A stretch of DNA of 64,000 nucleotides, taken from positions 18,591,594-18,655,593 of the forward strand of contig NC_092563.1 of the NCBI RefSeq assembly GCF_037975245.1. The letters are read 5' to 3'. Under the pieces are notes generated by a model. It saw nothing but the letters and a program-made list of their open reading frames with translations. It searched no databases and was not told where the DNA came from. Source of the DNA: Apostichopus japonicus (Eukaryota; Echinodermata; Holothuroidea; Aspidochirotida; Stichopodidae). Both the position numbers and the translations under genes were made by a program. Shown here in pieces: positions 56,719 to 64,000 of this stretch (position 1 is its first letter; each line of letters opens with the position of its first letter).

Positions 56719-57814
56719 GTCGATCCTTATACTATTCATCACGCTTATGAGCGATGAGTTCCAGTTGTGTTTGCACCGGCTGCGAAGCGTATGTAGAAAG
56801 GGGGAGGAAAATATAACAGCCGTACAGCATTTTCAGATTTGTTATGTAGAGAGACTCATTCGCGTCCTTAAACAGACTCAATAGAGTCTATGTACGATTG
56901 GGGACATAATAATCACAAAATCTGCGTACCAATAGACAAAAGCTCTCAGTACCTAAACTAAGTGATTTGTTTTCCCTGAAATTCAGAGTCGACTTAATTA
57001 CTTGTATCTGTCAAAAAAAAACAAAAAAAACAAAAAAAAAAAGTGCAGGACTTTTCCATCAAGACCAGACAATTTATGAAGAGTGCATGCATGTGTATAG
57101 CCCCATTATCCGAGTCAAGCCCTTGAAATTGAAGTAAATTTGTTTCAACTCAGCAAATGCATATAGGATGGTGGACTCGCAATTTTGTTGTTGTGTCATT
57201 TAAGCCTATACGTAATACTTGGGGAACGGCATGCATGATTGATAACGTGAAAGATCTATTTTAAGTGATAAGGGAATAGATTGCGCACTATCAACTGTAG
57301 TATAAAACAAATTTATACAGGACTGGAATCATTTTCAAGTTTCCATGGTAACGGCTTCATGCAATATTGTTGACAGCAAAATCCAAACGACAGACGTCTC
57401 AGCTATCAAGAACTGCATTGAAGCAATAGAAATGAGTGTCTGCACGAAATTAAAGGGCTACATCTGTGAAGAGTGTTGCCACCAGTGATCTAAATTTTAA
57501 GTAGAGAGCGGGCAAATTGGTCCAAATTAAAGCAGCATTTTGCGTCCTTTTTTATGATTTTTCTCAACCTCACTGACTCCACTATGCCATAACGACATAC
57601 ATAACTAGATTATCTATTTAAATCTAACTTCAAATCGTGACATAAAAGTCGAAAATTTGCAACTTTCAACTTTGTTTTTCTCCAAGATATTTTCCGTTGG
57701 GATCCCAATAAACCTCGCCCATAATATGAATATTTAAACACTACGAACGTCATTGACCAATACGTAATACATCACCATGTTTGATTTGTGTACAGTCTAT
57801 ATGGCACTTGTACC

Positions 57815-57838
57815 AGGGAGTTCCATAACATCTCCCTG
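57815..57838. mobile_element. 24-bp palindromic insertion with 8-bp flanking duplication (copy 3)
   Basis: Same unit as at 56695 with one arm mismatch (ATCTCCCT). Flanks are CTTGTACC and GTTGTACC, 7 of 8 identical. Confidence 0.75.
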
Positions 57839-58158
57839 GTTGTACCAACGCAAAGTATTGAATCTATTTTTAGCAACGGCTCATAACTAAACCTGCATCT
57901 CTGATTGGTTGAATTCAAACTAGTGGGTTTGGGGGAACTGTATGCGATTAAGTATAAATGTGGAATTTGTCATGGACACTTTTCTCATTATCTGCAAATA
58001 TCCTTAATTACTCGCTAATTAACGTTGTTGGTAGGCAAAAACTTGGCTTATATCTTAGTTTGCTGCTTTGTGATTGATATATGTAAAAAACTCGATGGAC
58101 ATGTCAAAAAAGTAGAAAACGGCGACCAAACGCAAAATGCTGCTTTAATCTCTGACGG

Positions 58159-58545
58159 TAGTGGCGGACTGACCACATGGGCATTGCCCGGTGGGCCGGT
58201 GGCCAAGTGGGCTGGGAGCCTGGTAAAAATTACAGCCCATTTTCACAGTAGTTAATAGAATACACACGGGCTGTGTAGAAATATATTTTTAACTGTGGGA
58301 AGCAGCTCATGAAATCACCATGTTAGTTAGTCATTTAGTTCGTAACAAAAGAACGTGCTATTGGCAAACCGTCTGTGCTAATGGATTTTCATTAGGTTTC
58401 TTTCCATTTTTTTTTTGCATCTAGGCATTCCTTTACCAAAATCTCAAAACTGGAGGGCGATCACTATGTAAGTAACAACCAATGAATAATGGGCCGGTCT
58501 AGGTGAAAAATGACCGGGCCGGTTTTAAGACCCAGCCCGCCCCTG
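58159..58545. mobile_element. Short hAT derivative (387 bp) with perfect 8-bp TSD
   Basis: Ends are TAGTGGCGGACTG and CAGCCCGCCCCTG (inverted, near-matching). The flanks are identical TCTGACGG at 58151-58158 and 58546-58553. Its terminal sequences (GGGCATTGCCCGGTGGGCCG and GGGCCGGTCTAGGTGAAAAA) match, inverted, those of the 43313-44195 element. The transposase part is deleted. Confidence 0.9.
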
Positions 58546-59274
58546 TCTGACGGGTCAATCTTGTACAGACCAGTGGCAAAAGTAATTATGATAAATTGTA
58601 CCAACGGAGGAATACTTTGTGTACGTCTTGTGTATGTTTTACTCTGATATGTTTGATTTGCACGAGGAAGTTGACGCACAGTGAAATCATGGATCCCCTC
58701 ATTGTTGCCGTTAGCGGTGGCATCGATGTCTTGCCTTGTGACAACAATAGCAGAGGTTGATCCAGGATTTGTCGGAAGAGGGGACCCTGGCCGGACAAGT
58801 AATCATATAAAATAAAAGACATAATTGTCCAATGCCTATTATTTTTCCCATAATGTAGCCTACCTATTTAATTTGACAACAAAAGTGATTATATATACCT
58901 TTTAGTGCTAAAAAATGTTTTCAAAAGGGAGGTCTCCCCATCCCCACCCACCCACCCCACCCCTTCCATTTCAGGATCCGTCCGAACACTCAGTGGTACG
59001 ATACGAAAATGAAGGTATAATGTATAGGCCTATGCATACATAGTAAATCCTTTTAAGTAAGAAATGTTTGTAAAATACCGTAAAAGTCCTTTCTTTGAAA
59101 ACACTATACAAACCGCAGCAAGACACACTCAGAAAAAGAGAGAAAATATGATACCTTCGTAGTTTATAAAATCAGAAGAGCGTCACGCTACAGAAAAAAA
59201 CGTGCTGTTACACTGGCGCGCATACACGCGTATAGTGCTTGATAGTGATAGGTAATATTATAAGCAAGCATTAC

Positions 59275-60514
59275 CAGGGGCGTATCCAGGATTTTCTAAC
59301 CCGGGGCGCGAATTACTATCTAAGAGGAGCACAACCATCGGTTGGCGCGCAGCGTACAAGAAAATTTCGGGTTTTGTTACCCCCAGATTACCGGAAATGG
59401 CACTTCTCGGGCTTGAAAATGACCAACCAAATGTACACGTTTGCCTGATAACCAAGAATTTCCTAATAGTTTTTTTTTTCATCCATAACCTTTTTCGAAG
59501 ATTGTCACCAGTCACACATCCTGTTCGACCTCATTGCATCTCCTGTGGATCATTGCTTTTTGTAGGTGATTCTACGTCGCGGCCCACAATACCCGTAAGC
59601 ACAATTTTTCAAGGTTTTAAGCCCATTATTTGTTGAGAATTTGAAAATTCACAACTCTCGTGAATAAATTCACTTCCAAAAATACCCATAATGTTGCACA
59701 AATTTCATCAATGGACACCAATATAGAAAAACCTCCTTCAACCAAAATTGCACGAGTAGAGGGAAGTATGATGAAGAATGGTGGTCAGGGAATTTTCGAA
59801 AATTCAGACACAGTTTATTTATTGGTGTACAAATATCAAAACCTCTTATAACGGCTATACTATCAAACTTCGTTGAATGGAATGAAAAACTACCATATAT
59901 TTCCGAAACCGAACACTACATACATACAGTTTGGAGGTTGTTCATCCTGGAACGCCATTTTCATGCTCACTGATATGATGTGATATCTGCTGTATGCTTT
60001 ACAAATTCGAGTAATTGAAAAAAAAGATTGAAATAAATAACTTTTATCTGTTTATTGTGCGATGCCCCACATTATTTTCATTTCGAAAGATGCACAGTTT
60101 CAAGTTCATTACATACTGAAGGCCTCGGTTCTCTATCTGTCTTCAGTTTAGGGTAGATCTTGGGATTTTCATACCTAGATATCGCTAGATATTGCTAGAT
60201 ATCCATACAGTTCAGTGTCCTTAGCATTTTTCGGGGCCTGATCTTGGAAATTGCAAAATCGGGAGTGGTCACACTCCATGTAGGTCAGTGGACGTCGACC
60301 TCTAGACGTCACTAATACACAACCCGATCACTTGTTATCGATGAAGTGGTGTGTTGCCGGATTTTGTCAAGGTCTTGGTACAACGGGCGAAAGTCATTCA
60401 TCTGGAAGCGATCAGAAGGGCTGGGCGTAGGGTTCTGGGGTTGTGGGGCGCGCGTTTTTATGCAGATGGGAACAATCTCAAGGAGTGATGGGTGCGTCCG
60501 CCCCCCCCCCCCTC
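59275..60514. mobile_element. hAT-like repeat, copy A
   Basis: Left end is CAGGGGCGTATCCAGGA. Flanks AGCATTAC (59267-59274) and TCCATTAC (60513-60520) share CATTAC, a possible TSD. Internal blocks ATGGCACTTCTCGGGCTTGA and GCACAGTTTCAAGTTCATTA recur in copy B. No transposase frame. The right end appears lost in a C run. Confidence 0.6.
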
Positions 60515-60799
60515 CATTACATGATATTCACAGGAGATGTGCTCAATTCTCCAATCGCATGCGGAATTTATTTTTAGATTCCTTGTACGAGTTACGGTAC
60601 TGGTAACAATTAGCATTCAGGTCGGAGTGTATAGCATTTTATCTTTGGATGACAGTGTTGCATCGAAGGACATAGGTCTAGTGCAGTTCGCATATAGATC
60701 CTGGTCTAATACCGAAATGTTCGAGACCAGCCACAGTTGGTTTCATAGAACAATTGTACAATTGTTTAAGGCGTCCATATACACACGCGTAATAGACCA

Positions 60800-60922
60800 T
60801 ATATGGTATAATTATATGCATTTGTGAGAGAGGAAAAATGGAAACGTCAAAATGGAGTTGTCGGTGTAAGGGGTAAGCTGAGGCGTACGCCCCTTCCGAA
60901 AACCTCGATCCGTCACTGGCTA
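60800..60922. mobile_element. Possible hAT-type element end
   Basis: CCTCGATCCGTCACTG (about 60905-60920) has the form of an inverted hAT terminus (CAGTGACGGATCGAGG). The other end was not located, so the left boundary is arbitrary. Confidence 0.3.
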
Positions 60923-62689
60923 CCCTGTGTATATAATAGGGATCAGCGCTGTAATTATGTCACTGTTCCTCTTTCTCTTCCCGGTGTCGTAGCGTTGTTT
61001 CTATGTCATGACATATTTAGACCCGTCACATCATGACTTGAGGGGTTGTTGTTATTGTAAGAGTGTTACATACATTGTACTTAATACTCAGCAGTACAAT
61101 AATAAATCCAATCAATGTGATGATTGTGTGTTTAACATGGTGAATGCAACATTTATTACACAAACAGTAATATGAAATTGATATACTCTCATAGCATTCA
61201 GTGTCCCAAGAATGCTAATGGTCAGTTTAATACAAATATGTTTCAGGTCACCAAGTTCACTATTTTTCCATTTTCTTTCAAGAAGATTATATCGGTTCAT
61301 TTTCATTCTTCATTTCTTTATTTGGTACTGGTTGATTGTTGACTCTTAATTGAAATTAAACTATTATCTGCAGCAGATTATGAAAATGCTGCTTGTATAT
61401 GGGTGACTACAGGAAGAGTTGTATCTTTGTAATTGTCTTCAAAACCGACAGTTGATTATGATTTAACTTTAGCTATAAAATGATGTTTACTATATACGTT
61501 GAAAAGGTGGGGTATTTATGTGAAAAGAGAAGGAAACTAATTTCTTAACTGGCTAATACCAAATATTCAAGATCTTTCAACTTACTTGAGGATGTATAAG
61601 TATTGGTCCATTGTGCTTTATAGTATTATATCATAACCCTATCAAAGCGCTGATAGTAAGCTTTACTTGTTGGAAAAGTACTAGAATGCTCTTTATATAC
61701 CAGCATTTTTAAGTTGCAAAGCTCAAACGACATAGAACGATTATCATGTTTCTTGTAATATGATTTTTTGTTACTGAAACTAATGTAACCATGAACAGAT
61801 CATTTACGTATCCATGCAAGAGATTTTAGTTAATGTTGCAGGTAGAGTTGAATCTTTGCCAAATTTTGCAATCAGACAGTTGATTATGTTAATTTTTGGG
61901 AGCTTTCAACTATTTTTACATGTTGAGGGAGTTGGGTGAAAATTCCTAAGTCGACCAATGCTTTTTTTGTACATGCATCTTAGAAACTAAAAAAGGAAAT
62001 TATTTAAATTTTCGTAAGCATGCACATTTAAGAGATAGTACCTTGATACCTTGCCATCCATAACTGGACACAAAAGTTAAAATATCATGGCAGTAGTTCA
62101 CTATTCATGCCTGATTGTAGATGCTCGGGAAACCCTCTTAAATGTTGAAATGAAAGGTTGAATTCATCAAATATTCTATATTATTTGTGTTGTCATTCCT
62201 CTTTGTTGTCTCTTAAATGTGCTTTTCTGTTGTGATCTACTTAAAAAACAAGGAATCAAGCTGCTTTTAATAATTAACGTATGAAACACTCATGAACGGG
62301 TGCTATGTTGAAATCGCTTGCAAAATTTTACATAATAATTTTGTAGTTGCGTTACATGCTGATCATGTAAAACTTTACAAAACAGCAGTTAAGTAAATTC
62401 AAGTAAATTTTACTTATATGTTTTAGTGTTCTTATTTGACATGAACATCAAGTAAAATTTTAACCTTTGTACAACATTTTCTGAATGTATGTACTTTCAA
62501 AAGCAAGACAAGCATGATTCCTGCAACGTTGGCAGTACATCTAATGAAAAGAGTTTCCTTCAGGCATATTTACAGTTTTTGTTAATAAAAAACATTCACA
62601 AGTAAAATCTGAAATATAAAATTTTCGGACTAGCTTTTTAAAATGATATAAGAACAATCAGTGACGATGCTGTGCATGATCGTATGCAT

Positions 62690-63742
62690 TTCTGGTTTTG
62701 ATACCTCCCCCCCCCCCCAGATCACCGGATATGGCACTTCTCAGACTTGAAAATGACCAACCAGATGAACACTTTTGCATGAGAACCAAGTATTTCCCAA
62801 TAGTTTCTTGTTCACCCATAACCTTGTTGAAGATTGTCACCAGTCACACGTCATGTTCGACCTCATCGCATCTCCTGTGGGTCATTGCTTTTGTTAGTGA
62901 TTCTATACGCCGCGGCCCACAATAATTTCAGTAATGCATTATGGGTCAGTATGCAATGAACATAACTAGAGAACTGTTAGCTGGGGGAAATCATTGAAAT
63001 GTCAAATGCTTAACTTTTTTTTTAATTTTCCAGGGGTGAGCAAGTGCCCCCCCCCTACTGTTTGGGGTATAATGGAGACTACTGCACAAATACAGTTATC
63101 AAACCTAAGCATAGGGCCCATAGGAGTCCATAGGAGTTGCGCCCCACATTCTTTTCATTTCGAAAGACGCACAGTTTCAAGTTCATTACACACTGAAGGC
63201 TTCGATTCTCTATCTGCCTTCAGTTTAGGGAAGATCTTGGGATTTTCATCCCTAAATATCGCTAGATACTGCTAGATGTTCATACAGTACAGTGCCCTTT
63301 GGATTTTTTCGGGGCCTGATCTTGGGAAATTGCAAAGTCGGGAGTGGTCACACTCCATGTAGGTCAGTGCACGACCTCCAGACGTCATTAATACACAACC
63401 CAATCACTTGTTATCGATGAAGTTGTGTGTTGCCGGATTTTGTCAAGGTCTGGTACTACGGGCAAAGGTCATTAATTAGTTTCGTAACTCATCGGGCAGT
63501 GATGAGAGGGGTTGGGCGTAGGGTTGTGGGCGCGCGTTTTCATGCACATGGGAACAATCTCAAGAAGTGGTGGGTTCGTCCTTTTCTCCTTTTTTCTCTT
63601 TCTTCTTTTTCTTTTCCCTTCCTTCCTCTCCTTCCTCCTCTTTTCCCCTCTTTTTCCTTTTTTCTTCTCTTTTTCCCCCTCTCCTCTTTTTCTTACCCGG
63701 GGATGCGCGCGCCCCCAACGTCCCCCCCTGGATACGCGCCTG
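62690..63742. mobile_element. hAT-like repeat, copy B
   Basis: Shares ATGGCACTTCTCAGACTTGA, TTGAAGATTGTCACCAGTCA, GCACAGTTTCAAGTTCATTA and TTAATACACAACCC with copy A in the same order. The right end CCTGGATACGCGCCTG is the inverted equivalent of copy A's left end. The centre (62930-63130) differs from copy A. The left boundary is uncertain. Confidence 0.6.
63577..63695. repeat. Polypyrimidine tract
   Basis: About 120 bp of almost pure C/T on the + strand inside hAT-like copy B. Open frames here on both strands are compositional. Confidence 0.9.
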
Positions 63743-64000
63743 ATTATGGACGTATAGATGACAAGTCACATAACCTATAGTCTATATACGCTGTGTATGC
63801 ATGGTTGTTGGGCTATTGGTGTTATTGTATATGCAGGTGAGACCTGTCGCAAATAGAAAATGGCTAAAATGACCCAAGAGTGCACAGCTTACACACAAAG
63901 GTGTGAATTGGAACAACGTTAGAACGAATCCACTTGAACTTGACACTTGTCTAAATGTATCATGCGGAGCTTTTGTTCAAAATCGCCTAGGCTGTATAGG

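Larger units (their letters stand above)
55507..64000. other. Upstream flank of the SLC7-like gene, repeat-rich, no gene recognised
   Basis: Should contain the SLC7-like promoter and at least one untranslated exon, because an acceptor lies at 55507, but neither is identifiable. Stretches 55.5-56.6, 56.8-57.8 and 61.0-62.6 kb show nothing beyond AT-rich sequence and an A-rich run near 57010-57040. Elements are listed separately. Confidence 0.6.

Noticed and set aside
63427-63780. Open frames rich in Phe/Ser/Leu and, antisense, Lys/Glu
   Set aside because: A polypyrimidine tract inside a transposable element.
1-64000. CRISPR arrays, bacterial operons, phage or plasmid features
   Set aside because: The window is clearly spliced eukaryotic DNA. 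The tandem arrays have no spacer structure.

Overview
This window is animal nuclear DNA. It is AT-rich, has introns with GT-AG boundaries, and is crowded with microsatellites, minisatellites, non-LTR retrotransposon fragments and hAT-type DNA-transposon remnants. The two recognisable genes and the repeat style suggest a marine invertebrate deuterostome, perhaps an echinoderm. That placement is inference from style, because no marker gene settles it.

Left half (about 1.7-27.2 kb, + strand): a seven-exon gene for an ENTR1 (SDCCAG3)-like endosomal trafficking regulator. The exons join in phase into a 607-residue protein with two acidic NPY/NPF-type motifs near the N-terminus, a long basic low-complexity middle and a C-terminal coiled coil. 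Its large introns hold several tandem arrays (28, 36 and 147 bp periods), an L2-like LINE 3' end, a long inverted repeat and a short terminal-inverted-repeat element. One short open segment in intron 2 could be an alternative first exon.

Middle (27.2-39.8 kb): intergenic, between the 3' ends of two convergent genes. It contains a 54-bp tandem array, a 2.6-kb repeat element carrying six perfect DR4-type AGGTCA direct repeats, a hAT element with a perfect 8-bp target-site duplication, a 0.35-kb TIR element and a tiny palindromic insertion.

Right half (39.8-55.5 kb, - strand): a gene for an SLC7 light-chain amino-acid transporter of the LAT/y+LAT type. Ten coding exons were located. One small exon (3n+1 nt) must still be missing between 47.7 and 52.0 kb, because joining the flanking exons directly gives an immediate stop. 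One intron uses a GC-AG donor. The intron that should hold the small exon also contains a decayed LINE with endonuclease and reverse-transcriptase remnants and a tRNA-derived SINE.

Right end (55.5-64 kb): no gene recognised. It contains two more palindromic mini-insertions, a short hAT derivative with a perfect 8-bp TSD, and two related copies of a larger hAT-like repeat.

Nothing suggests that the two genes work together. One acts in endosome-to-surface traffic and the other in amino-acid exchange at the plasma membrane. All exon boundaries were read by eye from splice signals, reading-frame continuity and remembered family sequences, with no alignment program.
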